NCBI RefSeq assembly: GCF_003324165.1
Contig: NW_025407862.1
Span: 329,701 to 393,700, forward strand
Direction: 5' to 3'
Source: Naegleria lovaniensis
Lineage: Eukaryota > Heterolobosea > Eutetramitea > Acrasida > Naegleriidae
DNA length: 64,000 bases
The position numbers and the translations under genes are program-made. The notes beneath the pieces were generated by a model that did no database searches, was not told the DNA's origin, and saw nothing but the letters and a program-made list of their open reading frames with translations. Below are positions 33,654-43,903 of this stretch, in pieces (the first letter of the stretch is position 1; every line of letters starts with the position of its first letter).

Positions 33654-35684
33654 TTAATCAGACAAATGGTTCAGCGATTGATTTCTTTTCTGCCTTATTT
33701 TATCTCGTGCCTTGCTAGCCTTCTTGCTGAACCGGTTTTTCAGCTTTGAAAGAAGCACCATTCGGTCCATAACTTTAAGTTCTCTACCTAGGGTGATAGC
33801 TGTGGCAATTTCTTGCTCTGTCGATTGTACAATTCTGTCCACTTGAGTCTCTAATGGCCATGTTCCATCCATTGTCACCCATGGATGTTCCTTAATTTCC
33901 TTAATTGTAATTCTTTTTTGCCAATCCTTGCAGAACAATCGAACAAGAAGGTCTTTAAGGTTTGAACTGGCGATGTCGGGAATGTCTGGCTCGTCGTTCA
34001 TAATGGAATTGTACATGCCTACAATGTTAAAGCCAACAAATGGAAGCTTTCCAAATGCTAAAACAAACAAAGTAACACCAGAAGCCCAGATATCTGACGC
34101 ATAGCCATTATACGACCCAACATGACATGCCTCTGGTGAAAGAAATGCTGGAGTACCAGGAGCTGTGTTAAACATGGCATTATCTCCTTCCAAGACTGTG
34201 CTCACTCCAAAATCAGTTATTTTCAGTCGATCTTCGTTGGTAATTAAAATATTTTCTGGTTTGATGTCTCTATGTACAATCTTATTTTCATGCAAGTATT
34301 CAAGTCCACAAATTAAGTCTCGAAAATATTTTCGACACGCATTTTCTGAAAATGGCTCTCTATCTGTTTTTTCGAAAGATAATAGTTTCATCAAGCATCC
34401 TCGCTCTATATATTCGAACACTAGGAATAGCTTATCAGTTTTGGGGTCATCTATAACTTCATAAAGCTCTACAACGTTAGGATGCGAAACCTTTTTCAAA
34501 ATTGCAACCTCTTTCATAAGAGACATTAAGTTAGAATCGTCTCCGCTTTTCATGGGTCGACCTAGCCTGTCCTTTTTTCTAGCGTCTTTGAAGCAAGATT
34601 TGTTGATAATTTTCATAGCAACAAGCTCATTGTTGTCACTTCTTCTGCATAGCTTAACCTTTCCATGCATACCCTTTCCAATCTTTTTGATAACGATATA
34701 TTCATTGACAAACTTTTTACCATCCTTGTCATAACCTGTGGTAACAGTCTTTGTGAAGTGAACCTCTCTTGTTTTTGGCGAACCTGAAGAACCTTCTGAG
34801 CTTCCAGATATCCCAGAACCATCTGAATCAGATGTTGGGCTAAGTGCGCCTCCGTTTCCTAGGTTTAATGAATTCTCTAATTCTTGTTTTGCAACGTCCT
34901 TATCTGCCTCTTTTTCAGAATCGTCCTTGTCTTCATCTTCAGAAACTTCTTTAGTTTCAAGTAATGTTTTTTCTGACAATAATGATCGTTTTGACTCGGC
35001 CATAATAAGTGATCTTTTTGAAGCTCTGTTTACATCCTTAAGATCTTCTTTCACGTCGACTTCCGAGTCCAAACTTCTCACCATTTTCGCTTCGTTTGAT
35101 CGTTTTCGACGAAGCTTTTTAGAGCCCGAACGAACGACAGATCTTGATGAGGAACGCACTTGAATGTTATAATCTTCCTCGTTTGAAGAAGAGTCCTCTC
35201 CTTCAATCCTCTTTCCAATAGCCAGATCATCTTTCGTCAGAGAGAACGAACTTGCTTGCTGTATCGTTTTATGCGACCAAAATCGTCTGAGCTCTGTTGT
35301 TTCTGTTTGAACCCCAATTTCTATCGGTAATCCTCGTTGTTGAATTAGTTGAAGAAATCTCAATTGTTCCGACGAGATTAATACCAGTATATTTTCAAGA
35401 TCCTTGCTTGTTGAGTGTTCATTAAGGTATTGTTGTAAATTGATGATGGTTGCATTCTTCCACTGATCTTGCACTGCCGCATTGGAGAATGATTGTAAGT
35501 ATCGTGTGTTGAAGGCTGTACCTCCTGCACTTGTTGGACCTAGCATATGAGGCGGTATTGAGGATGTGTTTGTACTGTTCATCTTTGAAGTACCAGTAGC
35601 CTCCGAGAAGCTCTCATCATCCGCATGATAGGCATCATGATTAGCAGGTGTTACTTTATGAGCAGGTGAGCAGATCTGTCCCAT
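33654..35684 (-). CDS. CaMKK/SNF1-kinase-kinase-like protein kinase with N-terminal lipidation signal
   Basis: A 676-residue single-exon frame. The kinase domain (about 328-605) has IGKGMHGKVKL, VAMKI, HRDIKPENIL, ITDFGVS and PGTPAFLSPEA. The segment KDRLGRP inserted after the catalytic Lys is typical of Ca2+/calmodulin-dependent kinase kinases (RP insert), which activate AMPK/SNF1 and PKB or CaMK I/IV. The N-terminus MGQICS fits N-myristoylation at Gly2 and palmitoylation at Cys5, so membrane attachment is predicted. Residues 40-320 are Ser- and Glu-rich and probably disordered, with dense phosphorylatable patches. No clear C-terminal calmodulin-binding segment is recognised, although the tail is basic (KLKNRFSKKASKARDKIRQK). 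An upstream AMPK kinase role is inferred. Confidence 0.85.
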   Translation of the reverse strand: MGQICSPAHKVTPANHDAYHADDESFSEATGTSKMNSTNTSSIPPHMLGPTSAGGTAFNTRYLQSFSNAAVQDQWKNATIINLQQYLNEHSTSKDLENILVLISSEQLRFLQLIQQRGLPIEIGVQTETTELRRFWSHKTIQQASSFSLTKDDLAIGKRIEGEDSSSNEEDYNIQVRSSSRSVVRSGSKKLRRKRSNEAKMVRSLDSEVDVKEDLKDVNRASKRSLIMAESKRSLLSEKTLLETKEVSEDEDKDDSEKEADKDVAKQELENSLNLGNGGALSPTSDSDGSGISGSSEGSSGSPKTREVHFTKTVTTGYDKDGKKFVNEYIVIKKIGKGMHGKVKLCRRSDNNELVAMKIINKSCFKDARKKDRLGRPMKSGDDSNLMSLMKEVAILKKVSHPNVVELYEVIDDPKTDKLFLVFEYIERGCLMKLLSFEKTDREPFSENACRKYFRDLICGLEYLHENKIVHRDIKPENILITNEDRLKITDFGVSTVLEGDNAMFNTAPGTPAFLSPEACHVGSYNGYASDIWASGVTLFVLAFGKLPFVGFNIVGMYNSIMNDEPDIPDIASSNLKDLLVRLFCKDWQKRITIKEIKEHPWVTMDGTWPLETQVDRIVQSTEQEIATAITLGRELKVMDRMVLLSKLKNRFSKKASKARDKIRQKRNQSLNHLSD

Positions 35685-36055
35685 GGTGCCCTGCTTTCCT
35701 GTTACGATGATATAAAAGGCCTTTTATCAAGAGTAGGCTTGTTCCAGCGGATGAAGTTGTAGATGCAACTTGTCTTGCTCTACAAGTTCGTTGGGCGGGT
35801 TTGCAATTTTTGGTTTTTTTTGTGGACATGCTCTTTCCACCAAGTTCTTCATCCACCATAATCTTCCTCTGAAAAAGATTCTTTCAGAAAGCACAAAAAT
35901 GATATTCGAATCGTATCAACAGATCACGTATTTAGATTTCAACATGCAATGTGAGTTTTATCAAGCAATCTTAAATAACAGTAAATGTACATTGTAAGGT
36001 TCGACAAATCTTGTAAAAGAGTTATAAATATATTGTAATGATGATGACATACGGC
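35685..36055. promoter_or_regulatory. Intergenic region upstream of the kinase gene
   Basis: These 371 bases hold the promoter and leader of the minus-strand kinase gene and the 3' end of the minus-strand proteasome gene. Immediately upstream of the kinase ATG is CTTTTATATCAT (minus strand, about 35706-35717), a possible TATA-like element. A 75-codon frame on the plus strand has no support. Confidence 0.35.
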
Positions 36056-36760
36056 TTATTCAACCTCTCCCAAATAATCTTTCACTTCGGCAGGTGTTAA
36101 TACACGGAAAAGCTTATCTTTACCCACAACTCCAATCTCAATATTCTTGTTGTTGATTTGGCCATCAAATCCTTCTTTAAGTGTTAAAATAGCAGTGTGA
36201 ATAGCATCCTCGAGTTCAATGTCCGTTGAATAACGCTTTTCCAAAAATGTGTTTGCATTGACCATGTTCTTGCCAATTGCTGATGCTTTCCATGCCCAGT
36301 ATGATCCACTAGGATCTACTTGATATAAATGTGGTCCAGTTTCGTCATAACCTGCAATCAATAAGCTTACACCAAATGGTCTAACACCACCAGTTTGGGT
36401 GTATTCTTGCATTACAGAGGCAAGATGTTTCACCAATTGAGAGACAGGGATACGTTCCTTGTAAATTCTATAATATTCTTCAGCATGTTTTCTGCCTTGT
36501 TTTGCGAGAACACGTGAATCTGGGCCCATTCCACTGTATACCATTCCGATATGATCAGTCAAAGGAATGACCTTTTGAAGCGATGTATGATCCACCAAAG
36601 GTGATGGGAGCTTCTTTTCCGTGGCTACAACAACACCATTGGTGGCTTTTATTGCGAGTGATGTACTTCCAGCCAATACAGCGTTAAGGGCATACTCGAT
36701 CTGCACCAGTTTTCCGGAAGGTGAGAATGTAGTCAATGAGAATGATGTATCTGTGGACAT
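36056..36760 (-). CDS. PSMA2: 20S proteasome alpha-2 subunit
   Basis: I start at [10 protein letters not shown] (36760), preceded by TTTTTTTATTAAAAAAA-like leader sequence; an in-frame TTG upstream is ignored. The 234-residue product has the alpha-subunit signature [17 protein letters not shown] near its N-terminus and the family segments [29 protein letters not shown] and [15 protein letters not shown]. It also has [16 protein letters not shown], diagnostic for alpha-2 (yeast Pre8). Alpha subunits form the outer rings of the 20S core and gate substrate entry; they are not catalytic. Length and sequence are normal for the family and no intron is present. Confidence 0.96.
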   Translation of the reverse strand: MSTDTSFSLTTFSPSGKLVQIEYALNAVLAGSTSLAIKATNGVVVATEKKLPSPLVDHTSLQKVIPLTDHIGMVYSGMGPDSRVLAKQGRKHAEEYYRIYKERIPVSQLVKHLASVMQEYTQTGGVRPFGVSLLIAGYDETGPHLYQVDPSGSYWAWKASAIGKNMVNANTFLEKRYSTDIELEDAIHTAILTLKEGFDGQINNKNIEIGVVGKDKLFRVLTPAEVKDYLGEVE

Positions 36761-36959
36761 TTTTTTATTAAAAAAAAACGAAAAGCCTCCTATTAATAGC
36801 TCCATTTTGCGATGACGAAAAGAATTGCACCGAGAAAGTGGAAAGCAAGGAAGAGATTATCGTGCTTCACGGTTCCAGAAACGATTCTGTACTGAACAAT
36901 ACAGATCATAACATCTCTGTACAAAACATCAATTTTCAGAGCTAAAAAATTCAAGAGAA

Positions 36960-38673
36960 ATGAGCACGGTTTCGTTGACTCAAAAACCTAGCTCCACATC
37001 AACGGCTGATACGAGTGCCACCACTCCGTACGATTCTCCACCATTGAATGCTCGGAACAAGCGTGGACATCAACCCAGCACCAGTATGGAGCAAGGAGGT
37101 ATCGTAGAGTCTCTGTATACTAACACCAACAACGAAGATGAAAATGATGATGTAGATTTGTTGGAAGAAAATATAAAACGTAATACCGGAAGAAATAGCT
37201 CGGTAAAGAGAAAGAAAAATCGGCTAGATTCGGAAACAAAAAAGAGAAAAACACAAACAGTGGAGGAGCATCACGATAGTGATGATACTAGCAGTGAGCA
37301 TCATGAACAGTTTGAAAGAGGATGTGCTAACAATGAAACGAGTCAAAGTGAGCTGGATCACACTGAAAACATTACATCCCGTACTACAACGAGTTCAAGA
37401 AGTTTAAAAGCTCACAAACTTTTCAAGAAAACATCTCCCAAAAGTAACACAGACTCTCTCAAACTCATACATTTAGCACTACCAGTCTATAACAACAATC
37501 ATGGTAACGACAAAACAAAATCATTCTCACCATTTCCTCAAAATTTCGAAGCAACAACAACAAGCCATACCAATGATATGGTTGTAGCTGAACCTAAGCA
37601 TTCTGTAGAGGATACATCCTCTTCAAGAAAAATGATTATCATTTCAATAATTTTTATTTTCGTAGCCCTTGTGTATATTATACTTAAGCACAATGAATTG
37701 TACACTCAAATAGAATCCATGAGCAACAAGACATCTCTATTGCCAGAAGATCAAAAAAAAGTTTTTCAAGATTTTCTTCAAAACCAAATTTCATACTCTC
37801 AAAAGCAACTATTAGAATCCGTAAACATCAAATTATCAGACTTAGAAAAGAGAGTTAACATTGAATTTGAGAAGAATATGAATAATAATATTCTTTCTGT
37901 TAAGATAAAGAACCAAAAGGATATGGACAACATGAAAGATCTAATATTGGACAAAGTATTTTCAGAAATCGAAAAAGTCTTAGACAAACGACTGGGACAA
38001 ATAACAGAGAGCCATAGAGAAGAGATGGTTAAAATTAAGGACGAAATGGACAACATTATTCCTTCGATGAAATCTTTGATTGACGATTCACTTTCTAAAT
38101 ACGCTGCAGACAAGATTGGGCTTGCTGATTACGCTTTGAGCTCGTTGGGAAGCAAAGTAGTAGAACACTCTCCGACTTACAACCCCACAGCTGGATTTTG
38201 GCCTCTATTTTCTTCTATCAAACGACCTGATATTATTTTGACAAGCGATACAACCATTGGGAATTGTTGGCCCATGAAAGGTATGTATTTCTCTTTTTTT
38301 AATTCACATTAACGAGCAATGTCGATATCGTTTAGGAGGTTCTGGTTTCGTCGTTATTGAACTAGCTAGCCCGATAATACCCACCGCGTTTTCCATTGAC
38401 CATGTTCCACGATCGCTGACTCCTAATTTCTCGTCAGCTCCCAGACAATTTACAGTATTTGCATATGAAAACAGCACTTCTCTTGTAAAGATACACACCT
38501 TCGAGTATGACATTAAGGGACCAGCTACACAAACCTTCTATGTTGAAGAGAAAGCTACGAGAAAATATCAGAGATTTAGATTCCAAATAAGCTCTAACTA
38601 TGGAAATCATCTCTATACATGCTTGTACAGGTTGCGAATTCATGGTGAGTCAGGCAACTACTTACTCAACTAA
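36960..38673 (+). CDS. SUN-domain nuclear envelope protein
   Basis: Exons 36960-38280 and 38336-38673 (55-base intron, GTATGT..TTTAG, phase 1) give 552 residues. The first 220 residues are a Ser/Thr/Asn-rich nucleoplasmic region with KRKK clusters. One membrane segment (about 226-246, MIIISIIFIFVALVYIIL) follows, then a coiled coil. The C-terminal SUN domain has IILTSDTTIGNCWPMKG joined exactly at the splice to GSGFVVIELASPIIPTAFSI, then DHVPRS, SSAPRQFTVFA and a terminal SSNYGN..YTCLYRLRIHG. SUN proteins span the inner nuclear membrane and bind KASH partners to link chromatin to the cytoskeleton and centrosomes. The 3' exon is essential to the call, since the first exon alone stops just after the splice donor. 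Confidence 0.93.
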
Positions 38674-38709
38674 AGGAGAATCAAGACATCAGATTTTTAT
38701 CAAATAAAA

Positions 38710-39614
38710 ATGACAGAAACTACTTCTGCTGACAAGACATTTGCTGCTGGCTTGATGCGTGTGTTGGAGGTTTGTGTTGATCATCAGTAGAGCATGATTA
38801 AAGTAGATTTATATTCAAATTTGCAACAAAATTGATATCGGAATAACAACAATCAAATGCTTCATTTATTGACTATCATGGCAGCCAATCACAACTGAAT
38901 ACGACCATCAAATACGAGAAATTCAACTCAGTCAAACCAAGCTTGCAGAACAAATTGATAATCTTTCGAAGAAACTGGACCAATGTAAAGAAGATGCACA
39001 ATTTATAAACGTTACACCCTACTTGCAGAAATTAGCAAATTCTCGGAAGAAAGTCATTAACATTTCGACCACACTGGGTCACATTTCGGATCGCTTGAAT
39101 AGACTCAACAAGCTTGCCAAACAAAAGTATGTTCTTATTCTCCTTTGAGCTATGATGTCATCCTTTCAATTAATTGTCGATCATCATTCTTGAATAATAA
39201 CCCAACAACAGATATCCAGAGCTTGAACAACTTCGACAACAACGAGAGCGAATGAAACAACATACACCTACCACTCCTAAATTGTCATCATCCCAACCAC
39301 AAACAGAGGGTTTTAATTCTTCTTTCTCATCATCATCCACAACACCATCAGAAAGCAAAGAGCTCTCAACCCCACCATCCGATTCAAACCTCCAACAACA
39401 AAACCCACCAGCAACAGCCACCGAGACTCCTCTCTCATCTTCAAACCGTAACGAACAGCAAGTAGAAGCGTGGGCTCTGACAGAGCAAACGAGTAGTACT
39501 CCAAGGAATGAAGCACAACAAGAGGAACAACAACAGCAAGAGCTATCACAACAAGAGGAAGAAACACCATCAGCCACGGATGCAACCAATAACATCAGTA
39601 CTGAAGACCAATAA
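38710..39614 (+). CDS. SNAPIN: SNAPIN-like subunit (BLOC-1/BORC) with disordered tail
   Basis: Exons 38710-38769, 38885-39126 and 39212-39614 (introns of 115 and 85 bases, phases 0 and 2) give 234 residues. Residues 8-110 match SNAPIN in register: FAAGLMRVLEPITTEYDHQI, then a coiled coil with SQTKLAEQIDNLSKKLDQ, TPYLQKLANSRKKVI and LGHISDRLNRLNKLAKQK. SNAPIN sits in BLOC-1 and BORC, which position lysosomes and endosome-derived organelles through Arl8 and kinesin. The last 110 residues are a Gln/Ser/Thr-rich tail absent from animal SNAPIN. An Asp/Glu- and Leu-poor composition suggests it is disordered. The stop is only 64 bases before the start of the next gene on the same strand. Confidence 0.75.
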
Positions 39615-39678
39615 AGACATCATAACGTCCACGCGCCAAAAACAAATTACAATTTCTCATCATTCATCTGAAAAAATT

Positions 39679-42078
39679 ATGCAAAACAACACACAAAAGC
39701 TAAGGTCCATTCAGCAACTCCGAGAGAATCAACCCTATAATGGGGCTTTATTGGAATGTATCCCTAGTCCTGTCGTATTTGAATACTATGACGAATTTGG
39801 AAAATATGAAATGATCGTAGAGGTATTGAATAGATCTGCAATTCCGACTGCTATTCGATTGAAAAATCATTCAAATAAGTTTTTCAAAGTGAAACGAGTC
39901 GATGCAAGCGAGGGAAAAATAGCTCCTGGGCTATCGGCCAAGATCTTGGTTACTTTTCAACCAGATTCATTGCTGGATTATACTGAACAAATTTCAATTA
40001 TTAGCGCCTCTAAGGATGAGATAATACTTCCATTGTTGGGGCGAAGAAAAAGGCCTCTATTAACACTTCCAAGAATAATTGATTTAGGACACTGCTTTAT
40101 TGGGACTGAAATAAGTAAGGAAATCAAATGTAAAAACACAGGAGGAAAAGGGAACTTTTTGTTTCAAAAAGACTATGATCCAACTACCAACATTAGATTT
40201 TTATTTTCTTCTCTGAACGAATTCGATCATTCACAAATAATTGAAGTCTCACCATTTATAATATCTCCAAAATACTTCTCGCTAGAAGGAAACGAAGAAA
40301 TACCAATAACGATAACATTTAGGCCAGTGTCTGTCGGAGATCATGAACAATCTGTTTTCTTAATTTTCGATAATGAGCAGGTGTTTGAAATTAAGATTCA
40401 AGGTTTCGGTCAATACCCAAATATTGAGCTTTGTGCCATTTCAAACATTACAAATTTTGATAGAAAAAGCCATCCATCGTTGTTGTGTTTTGAAAATGTC
40501 TATCCTTTCCAAAAATCACCACCTCAATATTTAACTCATTATAACGATAGTGACATTGCTGTTGATTTTGAATGGAGGTACATTAACGAGTATGCGGACA
40601 TTCCTGTACAAACACATACTTTAAATTTACCATTTTCAATTAAGCCAAGCAGTGGAAGAATTGACCCAAGACAGCATATCAATTTTGAAGTTAGATTTAC
40701 GCCTAAAGAATTGGGTATTTACTCTGGCTACTTTATTCTTTTCTTAAATAACGTTCCAATTCCAGCTTCTTGTGACCATCCTCACTTTTACTATTACAAA
40801 GCAGGTTTCTCTTGGTTTAAAAACAGTATTTTGAATTCTTTAACGACTTCTGACCCTTTGAAATATTTTTCAAGCTATGATGAAGATGTTGACTCAATTG
40901 AAGAAGAGCAAAGACAAACAGTCTTTGGAGCTGAGAAAATTGATGTTATTGGGAGCGTACCTGTTTTTCATTGTCGAGTTCATGGAGACACCTCAAAGCT
41001 TAATGTGACAGTGAGTCCACCGATTGTTAATTTCAATAGCTTAGAGGTGGGAGCAATCTTTGAAAAAGAGCTTTTTCTAATCAATAACTCGGATTTTGAG
41101 GCCCCGTTCAAATGGCTCATTGGTGGCGAGGAAGAAGGTATTATTGTAGATTTTATTCCTCCAACTGGTTCCATATTACCCAAACAACGGTATCCAGTGA
41201 AATTGCTTCTCAAGTGTGATAGGTATCAGTCGTTCGAGATCAGTTGTCTGTGTGAAATTGCCAATTCTGACAGCATTGAGCTGTTTGTAAGAGGAGCTGT
41301 AAGTATGTTGTCTATTTTGCTTTTTTTTCATTTAGCCTTGCTAGACAAAGCCACAAACTCTGAGAGTCGATACTCCTTGTATTGATTTCGGAACGGTGGA
41401 AACGAAAAAAGTTTTGACGGATTGCGTTCAGATTTCGAACACCTCCCTTCAGGAGTTGTTTTGGGAAGTAGATATTCCAGAAAATGACGCCATTATATGT
41501 TCTCCAAAGCTTGGAATGCTAAGAGTTGGAGAGTCGGTCCTTGTAAACGTTTCTATTGAATCTTTCTATTCTCAAATCATCAAACATTCTTTGGTATTTA
41601 AGGTTAAAGATGGCCCTCCTCAATTTGTCGAAGTACATGCTGATATTCAAGAACCCAAAGTAATTTTGGACAAGTATTACCATGATTTAGGAAAAAGTAT
41701 CAAGGTGGGAGAGTAAGTATTGTTTGTTGTGAATCAAGATGAGTTTACACTTTATTTTACAGTGAGGTTGAGGTAAAAGTTCGTATGAAGAACATTTCTC
41801 AGATCAGAGCAGAGTATTGCTGGTACGATTTGGGACAATTTGCTGCAGAATCTAGAGGATATGAAATCAGGTTGGAAAACGAGAAGGGACAATTGTTGCC
41901 AGAAGAGGAAGCTTATACAAGTGTGATTCTGAAAGCACTATCCCCAACACCAAGCCTGGAAGAAGTATTTCCTTGTTTTCTACAGGACGACAAAACAAAA
42001 TTCATGGGAATCAAGTTAATAGGAAGTATAATTGACTCATCCAACCTTGTAGAACAAATTGGACACACTACTGCATGA
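39679..42078 (+). CDS. ASH/MSP-domain flagellar protein, DLEC1-like
   Basis: Exons 39679-41298, 41345-41712 and 41763-42078 (introns of 46 and 50 bases, phases 0 and 2) give 767 residues. The chain is a string of immunoglobulin-like ASH (ASPM, SPD-2, Hydin) domains. Repeated units have the form PRIIDLGHCFIGTEISKEI, ITITFRPVSVGDHEQSVFLI, VNFNSLEVGAIFEKELFLI and CIDFGTVETKKV. Such proteins are almost all found at cilia, flagella and centrosomes. The CKNTGGKGNF segment after the second domain resembles DLEC1/CFAP81, but CFAP65, CFAP74 and CFAP221 share the domain, so the exact orthology is uncertain. A role in the flagellar axoneme or its assembly is inferred. It converges on the C2-like gene with 54 bases between stops. 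Confidence 0.75.
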
Positions 42079-42132
42079 TCATGAGTAACTTATTTGAATG
42101 AAAAGGATACAACAATGTATCCTAATCAATTG

Positions 42133-43248
42133 TTATAAATTATTAGGTACGACCTCAAATGGAAACGGTGAAATATATTGCCCTTGAATGATAAGACTGT
42201 CCTCATGATTATACCAATAACTGTTAGAAGACTTAGTCGGTGGATGAAGAGAGGTAGAAATGGAGAAGGAGATGATGTAATCACTAGGTTGTAGAGTTTT
42301 CTCATCCTTAGTAAGCGAAACTCCAATAAAATCAATTAATGGATGAAGGGCAATGGTGAACAAGTCAATACAGCAAAATCCAACAAGTGTATGATCCCTA
42401 GAGCTCTGTTCTTTTTCAAAAACTTTGATACTGATATAATTTTTGGTCAAGTCATCTATCATTTGCTTGCTTGGAATAATCAAGTTGTCAAAATGGTCAG
42501 TTCGGTTTGCTGGTGTATTTTCCAATTCTGACAAGTCTCGAATTGAATAGCTCGATCTCATCAATGATTTCTTGGTTGTCATGTTGTAAATAAACTCTAA
42601 ATTGAAATCTTTCCATTCCAAAAATTCATGTTTGGCCATTAACGGTAATTTGTATGAAAATTCTGTTAATGTAAAGTCGTGAACCATTTCAGCCACAATA
42701 AAAAGCTCCGATGTAGTTGATGGAGCGCTTGAGCCTTCTTTGATATTTAGTAATTTAATCTCTCCAATTGAAATGTATTTGAAGGGTTTGATTGCTTTCA
42801 TTGATGTATGCTCTGTTGTTTCTACAGAATATGATGAGTAATAAACAGGGCAAGTACTTGCACTAGGAAGTTGTGATTCGATCAAATTATTCAATTCATT
42901 ATCGCTATCATCGCTATCTTCCTTTGGTTGTTGAATTTGGACTTTTTTGTCCTTCTTTTTCTTGGGTGTATTTTCCGATGGTTTTTTGGAATCATCCGAA
43001 TTGCTTGATGCAGAGTTCTCTGATGTCTTGTCTATTGATCTTCTAAAACCTAAAAATGATTTTTTCTTAGGAGAAGAAGCGTTTAGGGCTAGAGGGTCCA
43101 ATGAAGGTCTTGATCCTTCATCATGACTTAGTCTAATATCGGGTGAGGATGTTGGTAGATCCAAACTTGCTCTCCCCTGTAACGCAGCATTTTGTTCTGA
43201 AGTGTTACTTTTTGATCTCTTCTTCAAACCTAAAATTCCTCGGATCAT
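42133..43248 (-). CDS. C2-like domain protein of unknown role
   Basis: A single-exon frame of 371 residues. The first 140 residues are Ser/Lys-rich with repeated PSLDP, SLDLPTSSP and RRSIDK patches that look like phosphorylation or 14-3-3 type sites, then a KKKKDKK basic block and an acidic DDSDNE block. From about residue 155 the sequence alternates beta strands: YISIGEIKLLNI, ELFIVAEMV, YISIKVFEKEQSSRDHTLVG and FCCIDLFTI. This has the pattern of a C2 domain, though typical calcium-binding aspartates are sparse. A lipid- or protein-binding adaptor is possible. I cannot name the family. Confidence 0.7.
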   Translation of the reverse strand: MIRGILGLKKRSKSNTSEQNAALQGRASLDLPTSSPDIRLSHDEGSRPSLDPLALNASSPKKKSFLGFRRSIDKTSENSASSNSDDSKKPSENTPKKKKDKKVQIQQPKEDSDDSDNELNNLIESQLPSASTCPVYYSSYSVETTEHTSMKAIKPFKYISIGEIKLLNIKEGSSAPSTTSELFIVAEMVHDFTLTEFSYKLPLMAKHEFLEWKDFNLEFIYNMTTKKSLMRSSYSIRDLSELENTPANRTDHFDNLIIPSKQMIDDLTKNYISIKVFEKEQSSRDHTLVGFCCIDLFTIALHPLIDFIGVSLTKDEKTLQPSDYIISFSISTSLHPPTKSSNSYWYNHEDSLIIQGQYISPFPFEVVPNNL

Positions 43249-43903
43249 GATGATGAATCTGTAGGTTTCTTTAATAAACGCTGAAACTAGAAATTTTACT
43301 GTGCACGCTCAACAGTAAAGTTCTTCAAAAGCAAAAACGGAAGCACTATATTTCAGAGAATGAACCACGTGACTTTGCAACAACAACACTACTCAAAATC
43401 TCTCTCTATTTGGAACTGAAATTGTGTTTCCGAAATGAGAAGAAGAAGAATAACGTCGTTGAATCAAAAGAGAGAATTTTTTTTTAGTTTTTTCATCAAA
43501 ATCGGACTGCATGCCATTCCGCAGCGTGTCTTCAAATTAGAGAGCACTGCCACGAGTGGTCAGCACCCTCGATTTTGATTGACAGCAATTGGCGATTTCC
43601 AAGTACGAGGAAATGAAGCGAACACGAAAGGAAATAGAGAAAGAGGTTGTTTTATTAACAACTTTCTATCCGTCAATCCAATCCCAAAATCCGATCTATT
43701 TAAATTTCCTCATCAATAAAGTGATCAGATCTCTTGGCTGCTATCCAATGATCCAAGAATTACTTTAGTTATTACATGACTTTGACCCAAAAACTTCATG
43801 ATTACCGCCAAGAGTTGCCGCCAAAATATGGCATTTCATTTACATTGCAAAATGTTCATTCAGAAAAAACTCACTCCATTGTTTCTTTTGATGATTGGCA
43901 CTC
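43249..43903. promoter_or_regulatory. Divergent intergenic region
   Basis: These 655 bases contain the upstream regions of the C2-like gene (minus) and the TBC1D31-like gene (plus). A plus-strand frame at 43776-44012 could contribute an N-terminal exon to the TBC protein: a donor near 43909 and an acceptor near 43947 keep frame. The intron would then be only about 38 bases, shorter than any other here, so I leave it out. Confidence 0.4.

Noticed and set aside
39170-39595. 141-codon antisense frame rich in Cys and Ser
   Set aside because: It is the antisense of the Gln/Ser-rich tail of the SNAPIN-like gene; such repeats leave open antisense frames.
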